DNA of 64,000 bases from Amyelois transitella (taxonomy: Eukaryota > Arthropoda > Insecta > Lepidoptera > Pyralidae). The translations under genes and the position numbers were made by a program. Below the pieces are notes generated by a model, which ran no database searches, was not told where the DNA came from, and saw nothing but the letters and a program-made list of their open reading frames with translations. Numbering within the stretch: position 1 is the first letter of the stretch; each line of letters starts with the position of its first letter. This document shows, one piece after another, positions 34,101-44,303 of this stretch. The DNA is taken from assembly GCF_032362555.1 (NCBI RefSeq), contig NC_083523.1, positions 3,137,501 through 3,201,500 of the forward strand. Reading direction: 5' to 3'.

Positions 34101-36422
34101 GAACAATGGAGAAATTAATTTGCGAACAATATACCGGCGATATTTCATACATACACTTTTTTATCCCTTGCGGTATAGACAGAGTAATTTCATCAGTCAC
34201 AAAACCAAAGCAGGTTTGGTCAGATGGTTTCATGATGAAATTGACATTCAAATAGGGGACAGGTTGCAAGTCTGTCGCCTAAAAGGAAGAATGAATTCCC
34301 TTGATTGCAACATATGAACATAAAAGGTAGGTACTATAAAAACTTTGGTGACGAAAACACGTGCCGTGTGGTTTCAGGTACTTTAGAATTGAACCACTCC
34401 GTATCTTTCCCATGGATGTCGTAAAAGGCTACTCAAGGATGAGCTTATAAACTTGGGATTTCTTTTGTAGAGCTGCGATGTGTTAGCGGCAATCTGTCAC
34501 TGTTTGAATCTCATTTCCGTCGTTTAGCCATACAGCTGTATGTGGCTTAGTCTTATCAAGTCTGTTGGCTCTGTCTACCCCGCAAGGGATATAGTCGTCA
34601 CTATATGTATGTATGTCTTAGAATCCTAAGCCTTACTCTTGATTGACTTTAACAATCTGCGCCAATAATAAGTAGCTAGCACACACTGTTTTTGCTTCTC
34701 TACCAAACCAACATAAAAGCAATCGATTATATTTGTTCAATACAATTTGCGAAAGTAATGCATTTAACATTAAATTATAATAAAGACATTGCATACACAA
34801 TATAACAGCAATAAATTACACTGTTTTATTACAGTTAAATTATGTAATATCTACATTTCTATTGCATGACAAGTGGATATGATTACAAACTGTTATTATG
34901 ATTTATTTATCATAACAATTTGAAATTCCTGACATATGTCGCGGTTGTTTATTCATTTTATTATTTAAGGATCCTGGATCCGAATTTGTGTATAAAGTGT
35001 CGGATAATTACAACAAGCAACTCTCGTCTTCTCTAGGCGACCTTACAGGATAACTTATCACAGCTCTAACGTGGTAAATGTTCATGACGATGCTTTGTGT
35101 TAGTATTCAAACTAATATACGGTCTTTAGAATCGTTATCATAAAGTCGCTATGGAATTCGAACTCGGATACCTTGAAACGGGTATTTTTCCTAGTCAGTA
35201 TACAGTATCCATTGATACAAATTAATTAGTATTCAATAGAGAACATTTGTAATAAATTATGTACACAATTAGTACTTACTGAACGCGGCCGGGTGACTAA
35301 TTATATCTTAATGGGCGATGATTACACGGTATAATTAAAAATATATTAAATTTTATTAGACACTCTCTCTCATTAAATCTTTGAGAAATTCACTAACGTC
35401 ATTAGGAATTTTGCAATGATACAATATTAAGATGTTGGCTCATAGCTTTTTATATGGCATGTGCATATCTGACTTTCCACCTTACTGTGTATCTTGTAAG
35501 AAGCTTTTGACGATGATCAAAAATATAAAAACACCTTACTTAGAATTTTTTAAAATTATGAAACAGCATTTCGCGCAATTTTTTTAGAGTCAGCCTTCCG
35601 TTTGAAAATAGAATCACATTCAAATCAGCATATATAATAAAAGTATTACTACTACTCACTTCCCAGTACATATCGCCCACTATTACAGTTTATTTTATTC
35701 AATAAATTTGGCTTTCATTTTAGTGTTCAAAGCATGTTGCTCAGTTGGTACGCATGATGATTTCCCGCGCTCTCACTTCAAGGACTAGCAGCTGCCAACT
35801 GTTCGAATGATGGGTTCATAACTAGTCGCAGAAGAGTTTAAAAATGGCATATTTTGAAAAAAGAAACGTTTTTTTTTCACTTAAATTAACACTTACTTGC
35901 CAGTACATATCGCCCACTCGTACAGCTTATCCAATAAGTTTTCGCTTAGGAGGTGCTCAAGGCACGTTGCTTGGTTGGTAAGGGTGTTGATTTCCTGCGC
36001 CCTCGCTTCAAGGACGAGTAGTGTTGCCAGCTGCTCAAGGTGGTTTACTACTCCTAACACGTCATCGTGTAGATGTTGAGGCTGAAAGAGGATTGTTTTT
36101 GTAGACTTATTTCTAAGGACATCTACTATTTTACCCAAAGATTAACTCTCATGAAAACTACTCGAAAAAAATTTGCAATGTCTGGTTTTAATTTCTTAGG
36201 AATCTAAGAAATAAAAAACACAAATCTATGCTCTAGAAATATTAGTTTTGAATTTTATAAAATTGATAATCACACCTGTGACTTATTAATGATTTCATTG
36301 GCTTGCTGCCAATGCTTGCAAAAGGAATTATAGCACGCCTGAGGCTCGTAGTCGTGCCGGGGGTCCAGGCTCCTGGACAGCTGTCTCGCGAACGACAGCG
36401 AAGTGTTACGCAGCCAGCTCAT
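22173..36422 (-). CDS. FHIP: FHIP (FTS and Hook-interacting protein, FAM160 family), 15 exons
   Basis: It encodes the FHIP subunit of the FTS-Hook-FHIP complex, which links dynein to early endosomes. Minus-strand exons: 36422-36276, 36081-35897, 33204-33135, 31997-31913, 30278-30170, 29620-29460, 29212-29076, 28413-28327, 26223-26056, 25398-25045, 24820-24277, 23870-23692, 23557-23416, 23041-22922 and 22405-22173. All junctions keep phase; the total is 2721 nt, 906 aa. Family landmarks appear in order: the start MSWLRNTSLSFARQLSRSL, KLFGTLVSHYS, VTVLNQLCVALIQNIKF, SVHREGSTGSAARDALLLC, LFIDSLEFCNAVAQ, GFLVPVLGPALLQ, SLVSLSLMETLINLNCEDVM, FLSLTPRCC, LLSCLLKKSSML and NAVILDEWAKELAALCEEHA near the C-terminus. 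These best fit FHIP1 as I remember it. Exon 11 adds a Ser/Asp/Glu-rich disordered insert. An AG acceptor at 36445-36446, 22 nt before the ATG, suggests a further 5' UTR exon upstream, not located. Reading through the exon 14 donor would stop at 22899 and drop the conserved C-terminus. Confidence 0.94.
22735..22885 (+). repeat. Family A repeat, partial, in FHIP intron 14
   Basis: It contains 'gatgggctagcaacctgtca' and degenerate forms of the 3' blocks, ending 'aaggaataaagacgta'. It is antisense to FHIP. Confidence 0.75.
23965..24011. repeat. Tandem duplication of a 24-nt unit
   Basis: The unit beginning 'ttttaatgtatgtgtttcct' occurs exactly twice (from 23965 and from 23989). It lies in FHIP intron 11. 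Confidence 0.85.
25461..25576. mobile_element. Palindromic MITE-like element (family P), in FHIP intron 9
   Basis: The left end 'gtacgcgcgacgctgttttt' is roughly the inverse of the right end (near 'gtgcgggtgccc'), around a centre with 'ttattatgatgagaaac'. Related copies lie at about 27925-28022, 36955-37012 and 43302-43421. The whole unit is one imperfect hairpin of about 120 bp with no coding capacity. Confidence 0.65.
27925..28022. mobile_element. Palindromic MITE-like element (family P), in FHIP intron 8
   Basis: It holds 'aaactatcgccgtctcgg', 'tattatgacgtgaaaaggga' and 'gataaaaacggcgtcgcgca', matching the copy at 43302-43421 in the right half. Confidence 0.6.
28671..28712 (+). repeat. 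Family C SINE tail fragment
   Basis: 'gatgcaaccgggactaaagc' and 'caggaggaag' match the 3' part of the element at 6000-6190. It lies in FHIP intron 7. Confidence 0.55.
29285..29435 (+). repeat. Family A repeat, partial, in FHIP intron 6
   Basis: It contains 'ttcttcttttaggcgatgaa' and 'ccatacagctgaatgtgacc', and ends just before the donor side of exon 6. A second partial copy lies at 29650-29812, so the small exon 6 (29460-29620) is flanked on both sides by family A copies in the same orientation. Confidence 0.75.
29650..29812 (+). repeat. Family A repeat, 3' part, in FHIP intron 5
   Basis: It runs from 'attcttcttataggcgatgg' to 'gatgtgataatatgtatgta'. The head is missing. Confidence 0.8.
31490..31615 (+). 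repeat. Family C SINE fragment in FHIP intron 4
   Basis: 'gggattcgcttcgtgaaaaa' and 'ataaaaccaggacaaatttc' match blocks of the element at 6000-6190. It is worn. Confidence 0.5.
31651..31892 (+). repeat. Family A repeat, nearly full length, in FHIP intron 4
   Basis: It starts CCGTGTGGTTCCCGTACCAA and ends 'gggatatagacgttattata', about 20 bp before the exon 4 donor (read on the minus strand). Confidence 0.85.
32530..32640 (-). repeat. tRNA-like SINE fragment in FHIP intron 3
   Basis: Read on the minus strand, 'agcgtcggtggacgtatcgg' is followed by 'ggttcgaatcccacc', an A-box-like then B-box-like order typical of tRNA-derived SINEs. Confidence 0.55.
32785..33114. mobile_element. ~330-bp element with 19-bp terminal inverted repeats
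   Basis: AGATCGGAATAGGTAGATT at 32785-32803 is found as its exact reverse complement at 33096-33114. The interior is non-coding and contains part of a worn interspersed repeat ('cccccgacttcgttcacg', 'ttacccgcggacaa'). A non-autonomous DNA transposon is the simplest reading. No clear target duplication is seen. It lies in FHIP intron 3, about 20 bp upstream (plus coordinates) of exon 3. Confidence 0.6.
34361..34615 (+). repeat. Family A repeat, full length, in FHIP intron 2
   Basis: It starts at GCCGTGTGGTTTCAGGTAC and ends 'cactatatgtatgtatgt'. A minus-strand fragment of the same family is at 34146-34290. Confidence 0.85.
35655..35816 (-). pseudogene. Decayed duplicate of FHIP exon 2
   Basis: This segment aligns along its whole length with true exon 2 (35897-36081). 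'ccagtacatatcgcccact' is identical, and blocks such as 'cgcttcaaggacgag' versus 'cacttcaaggactag' match with scattered changes. It keeps a donor-like GTGAGT at the matching place, but carries an in-frame TGA at the position of a Gln codon and small indels, so it cannot serve as an exon. It lies inside intron 2, about 80 bp beyond the real exon, in the same orientation. This is a tandem exon duplication whose second copy has died. Confidence 0.85.
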
Positions 36423-36444
36423 GGCTGCTTTAGCATTTGTGTGC

Positions 36445-39326
36445 CTGGAACAAGATACAAAGGACCATTTAATATTAATGTACCTAACTTCAAACACAAC
36501 TTTTTTTAATCAAAGCGCAACACAGACATGGCACTTTAGATCTGGCGCGGGTCAGATCGGAAGTAAAAACTGAGGGTTATAAAAAAAATTTCTTAATATA
36601 AACAAACATACAATAGAATAAGACAAGCACAACATTTTACTTGCTTACTGTTACTCAAACTACTTTTTCACAAAATCACCCCCAAGGACAAGGAAATGTA
36701 GACAAACATCTTTCTTTTCACATTAAAATCTACAAGTTACCTAGAAGTTTATCCCTTAGTTGCCTTTTACGACATCCATTGAAAAGATGTGGAGTGGTTC
36801 TATTCTAAATTTGCAGAAACCATGTGGCACATTATTGAATGTTATTGTGTTATAGGTACTACAATATTAATATGATAAACAAAAGAATTTCTTATATGTT
36901 TGTATTTCTCTGTACTAAAACACTCTTTAATTTTGATTCCACAGACAGTTGCTGTTTCCCTATTTATTATGACGTGAAATGGGACAGTGATAGTTTTTCG
37001 CGTGAGAAAATAAAGGTAGCTAAATTTTTGCATTTAAGTTATCCTTACCCATTAAACTTTGACTTTTTAAGTAATTATGCTATAAATGACTAAAAACATT
37101 ACACTACCACCCACAGCATAATGTGGCTCTCACTTATAGTGCACGACATTTCACAAATGTAAATAACTATGGCATCAGATAAACTTTGTGTGAAAATATG
37201 AACAATATACAGGTATGTGTAGTGAAACCGCATTATAATAGTACCGATTCATTGTTGTTAGTGCTTCAATGGGATTCTCTTAGGGTGATGCTGGTTTTTT
37301 GATGTGTTTTAGTAATATTTGAGTCTCAATTCCATGCTTAAGCCATGCAGCTGAATGTGGCCCTTTAGTCTTTGTAAGACTGTTTGCTCTGTCTACCTCC
37401 TGAGGGATTGAGATGTGATCATGCGTATTTATGTATGTATGAGCAATAAAATGCTTCAACCCATTAGCCCTCTGGTCCGAAGACATAAAAAACCATGCTT
37501 GGATAACTTGGGCCAGAAAAACTTTTGAGAGAGCTAGGTGGAAAAGATATTGGAGAGGCATATGCCCAGCACTGGGCGAATATATGCTGAAGAAGAGAAA
37601 AGAATGCTTCAATATATGGGGTTGACATGAAGTTAAGTAAAAGGCCTTTTTGCCTAAGAAGTTTACAAGCACTTCCCTTAGTTGCCTTAACAACATCCAT
37701 GGGAGAAATAAGAAATAGTTGTATTCTAAAGGGCCAAGAATCACCCAAAGACTTAAGGAAATTTAATAATTGAAAATATAATGCTTTACCACTTTAGCCA
37801 TGGTAAGGTGGCTACAAAATTTAGTATGTGTTAAATGCTGTTAATATTTAACAGTTATCAAAGACATGTCTTAGGAATTTTGATGCCCTGTTGTAAACAA
37901 AACATAATACCATAATAAAATATGACTGTAAATCATCATACCACTCTATATTTATTGAAACCACAAAGTTTAGAGATTTTGATCATTTTGTTTTCTTCAC
38001 ATTATACAAAATACTGAGAAAACCATGGTAATCATCAATCTTTTTTGTTAAAATAAATAAGATCCATTTCCCTCAATAGAACAACTGTGTGACCTTACAT
38101 ATTGACTCACATTCTACCTAAATGAAATCATAATTGGTCAGTGGATATGAAACAAGTTGCATATGTTTTTCTCTATGTCTTACTTTTAAAGATTATAATA
38201 ACTTTAAATAAAACATCATTCGGACTGAAACAAAGTATTGTAAATACAAGATTTAGTGTAAACCTTGACATTAGGTACTAGTACTTCCTCCAAAGTATCT
38301 CAATAGGTTTAGAAGCTTAAAAATATTTGACTAATGACTTATAAATAGTAGAAAACAGCATGTCTTATTATAGAATACCTTATTAAAAGAAGCTCGAGTC
38401 CAAAATAGATGCAGCTCCCACAAAATAGAACATAAAATCACATTACTTTTTGATGCCTCATAGGGATTATGTCACGCATAACCACATGAAAAGTACACCA
38501 AATCCCTATAATATTATTTCGATGGTGTTATCTCTATTTAATATTCCTAAACGCATTAATTTATTTAAAAATTTGTGAAATATGGGTAAAAATCACAAGA
38601 CAAAAAAAAATTGCAGAACAGACCCCAAAGACAACCATGAATGAATGACAAAAATGACATTTTATGTTATGACGGACCGACGGTGATGGGTAGGACATCA
38701 GTGACAATGACAATAAAATGGCAACGGTTAATTTAGTATTGCCATTCAATAATACTATGTAGTGTGTATTATGGTAGAAAAAAAAAATCAATTTGCAACC
38801 AATGCCAGTATTGTAATTTTAATTAAAATATATGTAATTTTCTAGTTTATTTTATGTCCATCTTTCTTCATCTGAATTCTACCGATCCTTTATCTGTCAC
38901 TTTACTTTTGCAGTTCTTATAAAAAAGTATTTTTATCATCAGGTACTCACAAGTATCTTTCATTTATTTATGTAACTATATAACTAAAGCATTACTTGAA
39001 GCTATACTATTATCAGAGTATTCTAAGCTTCTCTCTAATTCTCTCTCACTAATCAGATCACAGATCTTAGCTCAAAAGATAACGAAGGAAAATTATTTAT
39101 CTATTGTTTTAAATACATATATGTATACCTATGTATATTAATCCTCGTTGTCCCTTTTGACATTATCATTCATTAATTTCATAGCAAAGAGGATATAATT
39201 ACTCAGAACGTATCCTCTGAACATGTCGTGACAAAATTTGAGAAAATCTCAAACAATTCATAAGATTTATTATAATTTTCGTCGTGCACCAAAGTATTCT
39301 CAAAATAATTGATATTATTTTTCAAA
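36445..39326. other. Divergent spacer between FHIP and the first LRRC71-like gene
   Basis: It should contain the FHIP upstream exon and promoter (minus) and the LRRC71-like promoter (plus), neither clearly visible. Repeats: a family A fragment at 36750-36830 (-), a family P MITE fragment at 36955-37012, a family A 3' part at 37300-37441 (+) and a fragment at 37650-37745 (-). The open frames near 37280-37748 lie over these repeats and are not genes. Confidence 0.5.
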
Positions 39327-41730
39327 ATGTCTTTGAAGAGAGGAATATCAGCTATGGTTGTAAAATCTACAAAACCAGTAGAGCGCAAGGATATTACGAG
39401 CGAAATAAAATCCAGGAGATCTGAATCAGACAATCCGTCTCCAATTGATTTCGACAAATTTATGCCCTGGGTTTGTCTAAATTTCGAAATTCTTGTTGAA
39501 GTGGTGGTGTTAAAGGCTGCTTTAGGTGTGTGAATAAAATATACCTACCTATATATTACATTTTTATACTAATACTAAAGTATGCCCGCGGCTCCGCTTG
39601 AGTAATAAGAAAAATCTCGCTTATTATCTTTCCCGTAGGAATTTCGGGAAATCCTGTCTTCGTGGAAACTATCTTCATGCCAAATTTCAGCCCGTTCGGT
39701 CACTTAAGTTTGGGTTTGTGCGTTGTAGATCAGTAAATCAGACACTGTTGCGTTTTCAAAAATACTTAATATTATGTACTTAGATAGAAATGTAGCAGAA
39801 GCGATGCTGTAGGGTTCGGCCTTTACCAAAGGGAAGATCTTCTGTCAGGCTGACCGCGGCTTCGACCATGTTGAGTCGGAGGTAAATAAATTTGATAAGA
39901 ACATTGCTTTTCCACTATTTAGCTTTTTAGACGACACCGTAATAAGATCATCTCAAAGCGTTTAGTAGTCTGCCACCACACAAACTTTCATAGACATTTC
40001 TAGCAGATTTGGATGTTTAGGAAGGGTAAAGAAGTAAAAGTGCGTTTGTACTCATCAGTCCCATTGATCGATCCACGACGATTTCTTCTTCATGTTGATC
40101 AGAAGCAGAGTGATTGAAAGCAGTGGAGATGTCGGCATTTGAACTCGGTGGCAGCTTCAAACCAGTTGCTACGCCTAAAGCCCAAACACATTAAATCATT
40201 AACGTAGGTACATCATACAACTTGGTATTTCTGCTCACCGTACTATACCACTCATCGGTACTAACCATACTGGCAATGAACCACTGAGTCAATGCTTCAG
40301 TTTATTACTGAGCTACTTCTTGTTCAGCTCTTATACATAGGTTGCCGACGATCGAAAGGAGTTTCTTTTACGCGGCAGAGTAACTGGTATATTCAAGTGT
40401 AAGTATGTATGAATCACACATGAAAACACCTGTTTAAGTATATTGTCTGTGATTCATTTCAGAGAAACATGTGCCTCGACGCAAAGCAAGCTCTTTTTCT
40501 TCAAGAACAAGACTGAAATCGACTGAAGAAAAATCTCAGTTACAAATTGCATCGCTTTCAGCAAATTTGACTTCTAAACATAAAAAACCATTGTCCATTC
40601 AAGAGATAACCAATGTAGATACAACAAATAAAATTCCAATTACAGCTTATTACGATGCCTCTGGGCACCTCGCTGAGATTGCTATAAATAAAAGCAAACT
40701 CAAGATCAATCGTAAAATTATCAAGTGTATCAATATTTGCCTTCCATTTCATCCTGCTCTCTACAAAATCTCAATTAAAAGTGGTCTAACTTGCGATGTA
40801 TTGTATGAAGTAGCAAAAATGTTACCACATTCAAATATAACCGATGTTTGTCTTGACGATACCTCCATACCCGAGGGAAACTATTTCATATTGCTAGATC
40901 GCTTAACACCACTAAAGATGTTATCCTTAAAGAGGTGTAAAATCAATGATATTGTGTGTATGGAAATATCGAAAAGGATTGACTTAGGCGGTAATGGTGC
41001 AGCACTATCAGTTCTAGATTTGGGTTCCAATCAAATTACTGATAGAGGAATATGGTATCTGGCAGATGTTCTACGAAGAAACCGCTCGCTTCGACATTTA
41101 GGTTTATCAGATAATAAAATAACGGACTATGGTTTTAAATTTATTATGAACCATTTGAAGGAATTTCAGATGAACAAAGAAGAGATACTCGGAAGGAAAA
41201 GAAGGCGCATTGAATTCATTAGAAATGTTGGTTTAAATAATTTAGTCAAACGCCGGGATAGTGCTAGTGATGGCGTAGTTAATCATGAAACACAAGTACA
41301 TTTTCGTAGAGGAAAACAAAAGTCGCCAAGAAGGAAAAAGCAGTCAGCTATTATAGAAACGACTAATGTTAGTGCTGAAGCGATTACGAAAGAAGAATTC
41401 AGTGATGTTTTCGATGATGATAATATTATAATACGTGATGAGAATATGAATTGTATTGGTAACTTTGTTTTATGCTCCCTAAATATGGCATACAATGAGC
41501 TCGACTATTTCTCTGTGAAGAGAATTCTTGACGTTTTAAACTATCAGAAAAAGCTCCATAAACCTCCGCTTACTGGATTGGTAAGATTGATGTTGGATGG
41601 TAATTTTATACCACAGGAGTGCGACGAACTTAATGAAATACATTTGTATTTGACTCCGAATGTTTCTAGCAGTGTTCATTCTCAGCGTGGTCACCTAAAA
41701 AGTAGATCTACTATGGTGAGGAAGCATTAA
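39327..41730 (+). CDS. LRRC71-like leucine-rich-repeat protein, gene 1 of a tandem pair
   Basis: Two coding exons, 39327-39525 and 40463-41730, join in phase (G|AG) to give 488 aa. Exon 2 carries leucine-rich repeats of ribonuclease-inhibitor type (LSVLDLGSNQITDRGIWYL, LRHLGLSDNKITDYGFKFI), then a basic, lower-complexity linker (about residues 240-325), then a last conserved block (CIGNFVLCSLNMAYNELDYF, VKRILDVLNYQ, GLVRLMLDGNFIPQECDEL). This order, with repeats split by a charged linker and a final block ending in a YQ motif and an LxLxxNxxxxxC, is that of LRRC71, a family expressed with cilia and testis in mammals. Exon 1 is weakly conserved and overlaps an antisense open frame (39203-39457), so it is less certain than exon 2. 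Start: the ATG at 39327, with 39309 as alternative. Its paralogue lies 2.6 kb downstream. Confidence 0.82.
39556..39790 (+). repeat. Worn interspersed repeat in intron of LRRC71-like gene 1
   Basis: 'actaatactaaagtatgccc', 'gcggctccgcttgagtaa', 'ttcccgtaggaatttcggga' and 'catgccaaatttcagcccgt' form the pattern common to many lepidopteran short repeats. Related pieces occur at 4620, 23270, 57595 and 61150. Confidence 0.6.
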
Positions 41731-42829
41731 ATAGAGCGCTAAACTTTTCGTCATTACGTCATCGATACATCGCCTGTAGCGATGCCATGTTTCGGGCGTT
41801 CAAAGGTCGTGGTAACATCATACCAAAACTTGTAAACTCATCTATTTACTTATGTACCCAATTACATAAAAATCTCTTGCGAATTACTTTTTCCATTATA
41901 AAGAGATATATAGTTTCGTTTCGTATTTTGTTTTATTATGTTTTGGCATTATTTACATTATTTTTTTTTGCCATTATTATGCCATTAATTTCGTTATCTA
42001 CCAAATGTAGGAGTTATAAGTAGGTATGGTAAGTTTTACTAACCCCAGACGGAAAAATAGGGGTTTTTTTAAGTTTTCAATTATGTTATGACAACCCTCC
42101 ATTTTATGTTTTAGTTAAGATGTAACTTCTAATAAGGGTTAGTCTAATACCTAATGATGAGTGAGTGTTAATACTTGTGAACTTTTATCTATTTACTTAT
42201 CAACTAACTTAAAAAGGCATTTTTGTTTCATTCACATATTGGTTGCCATTAATTTTGGTACCGACCAATATGTGAGGCATATTAGTAAGTTTAATAAAAA
42301 AATTAAGTTTTTAAACAAGTATTGCTTATTCTTAAGATTTATGTTTTTTAATGCCAAATGTTAGCTATTTTGATATGGGCAAACAATATTTTAAGCATTA
42401 ATTTTAGTTTAAGCATTTTGCAGTCTTGTCAGTTTTGTTATGACGTATGATATGGGTACTTAAGTGGGTAATTCTAAAGCCGGCTAAATACCTAGATTTT
42501 ATATTTTGGTCTTATTTTTTTGTTCTTATTTGTTTTTGTCGCATTAATATCACGAGGTATCGTGACAGCATAAGACCGAATTCATTTTCAGTTTATGGAT
42601 AGACAATTTATCTTTGTTTATCTGCTATGTTATGTTAATAAAGTGTGTTCTTAATAAACTTTTCTAGTAAAATTGTTTTCTTTTTGAACAAATACACAGA
42701 TTGAGTTAGCTTCGAAGTAAGTAAGAGACTTGTGTTACGAGATATAGGTAGGTACTATAACTTAACGGTACCTACTTAATTTTGTAATAAAACTTGTGTT
42801 ACGAGATACTAACTCAACCATAGGTATCT

Positions 42830-42980
42830 ACTATGTTTTATGATAAATACTTATACAGATAAACATCCAAGACCCAGGCCAATCAGAGAATGTTCGTTTT
42901 TCATCATGCCCTGGCCGGGATTCGAATCCAGGACCAACTGTGGCACAGACAAGCGCACTACCGCTGCGCCACAGAGGCCG
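42830..42980 (-). repeat. tRNA-derived SINE with clear A and B boxes
   Basis: On the minus strand it begins GGCCTCTGTGGCGCAGCGG. TGGCGCAGCGGTAG (complement of about 42958-42971) fits the Pol III A box, and GGATTCGAATCC (42918-42929) fits the B box. The body then runs 'gggcatgatgaaaaacgaac' and 'ggatgtttatctgtataagt'. The anticodon arm does not fold as a tRNA and a long non-tRNA body follows, so this is a SINE and not a tRNA gene. Confidence 0.8.
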
Positions 42981-43301
42981 TCTGAAGGCCGTCAGTTTTA
43001 GAAGCGCCGATACTGTAAGATGATTAAAATATATTTTAATCTGCTTAAAGTTCACATTATAAATTTCTTTAGATACATACCTACATTTGGTCACGTCTAT
43101 ATCCCTTGCGGGGTAGACAGAGCCACCAGTCTTGAAAAGACTGAATGGCCACATTCAGCCACTTGGCTTTCTTTAGATTATTAGGTATTATCATTTATTA
43201 ACCCATATATAAATAAAGACTTACTAAACGTACCTATCCCTAGTGTGAATGAGGAGCATTCATTGACAAATTAGGTAGTATATTTAAAGCCTCGTAGCAT
43301 G

Positions 43302-43421
43302 GCACGCATGATGTTTAAATCGCGCGAAAAACTATTGTTGTCCGGTTTCACACTACGTCATAATAAAAAGCGAATAGCGATAGTTTGTCGCGCGATAAAA
43401 ACGGCGTCGCGCGTGCCTTTA
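43302..43421. mobile_element. Palindromic MITE-like element (family P), best copy
   Basis: The left end 'ggcacgcatgatgtttaaat' and right end 'aaaacggcgtcgcgcgtgcc' are imperfect inverses, as are the inner segments 'cgcgcgaaaaactattgttg' and 'gcgatagtttgtcgcgcg'. The whole unit folds back on itself around 'cgtcataataaaaag'. Confidence 0.7.
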
Positions 43422-43622
43422 AAGACTGATAGGCCACGTTCCGCTGTAAGGGCTAATGATAGCAATGAAATTCAAATAGTGATAGGTTGCTAGCCCATCT
43501 AAGAAGAATCCCAAGTTTATGAGCCTATCCCTTAGTCTCCCTTTAAGACATCCGTGGGAAAGAGATAAAGTGGTCCTACTCGTATTCTTTTTTATATTGG
43601 TGCCGGAAACCACACGGCAACA
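43422..43622 (-). repeat. Family A repeat, directly abutting the MITE
   Basis: From 'aaagactgataggccacgtt' to 'ggaaaccacacggca' it matches family A on the minus strand. The 3' tail portion is missing exactly where the family P element begins, which suggests insertion or rearrangement at that point. Confidence 0.8.
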
Positions 43623-44303
43623 ACGGTGTTATCCAACTACGAGAATATCCGCTTAATCTATAAACCATGGATCTCACGTGGTAAACCAATGTCGATGTTC
43701 TATAAATCCCTAGAACAAAGACTGTATCCAAATTCTCTTTGCAACCTGAATCAGTGTTGATTATACCAAATTTGGATTTCGTCAGAGGATTATTCATTGA
43801 AACTTTTTGAACCCAAAGATACAAAATGAGAAATTGTTATATACCTAATTATGCATTTTCTTGAATACTTAAAACAATACACCCACACGCTAAAGTACAT
43901 TCTAGATCGGCCCGTCTGTTACGTCGACGTGAAAGTTAATTTTAATCTTGTATGGTACCTACTATTTTTTCCAGATTTTTCAAATATGAGAGCAACGCAA
44001 GGTCCTTTTTGGTTACAGTTTCAAACTGCGTAAAAGTACAGACATAAAAACCGGCAAATACGGTAAAATACTTAGACATACAAATATAATGTTTTTAAAT
44101 CTGTGGTAAAATACCTCTTTTTGAAAGAAGACATTTTTTCAACGACTATGTTTTCTTCTTAGCATTTTGTCATGTGTCTTTTTTTTGGTCAAGTTTTGAT
44201 AAAGCTTTTAATTTTCTTAATTATATTTAATTTTATTTATAAAACTGTAATTTTGAGTTCGTTTATTTTATAATTTGTTATATTTTGATAAGTTATTATA
44301 GAA

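Larger units (their letters stand above)
41731..44303. other. Spacer between the tandem LRRC71-like genes
   Basis: The 3' UTR of gene 1 probably ends near one of the AATAAA signals at 42293 or 42640. Then come a direct repeat of 'acttgtgttacgagata' (42728 and 42792), a tRNA-derived SINE (42830-42980), a family A fragment (43080-43160, -), a family P MITE (43302-43421) and a family A copy (43422-43622, -). No gene is seen. Confidence 0.55.

Noticed and set aside
39203-39457. 84-aa minus-strand ORF overlapping LRRC71-like exon 1
   Set aside because: No recognised similarity. The plus-strand exon has matching phase and the same layout as its paralogue. Still, it lowers confidence in exon 1.
42900-42980. 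Possible tRNA gene on the minus strand
   Set aside because: A and B boxes are present, but the anticodon arm does not fold and a SINE body continues beyond the tRNA-like head, so it is a tRNA-derived SINE.
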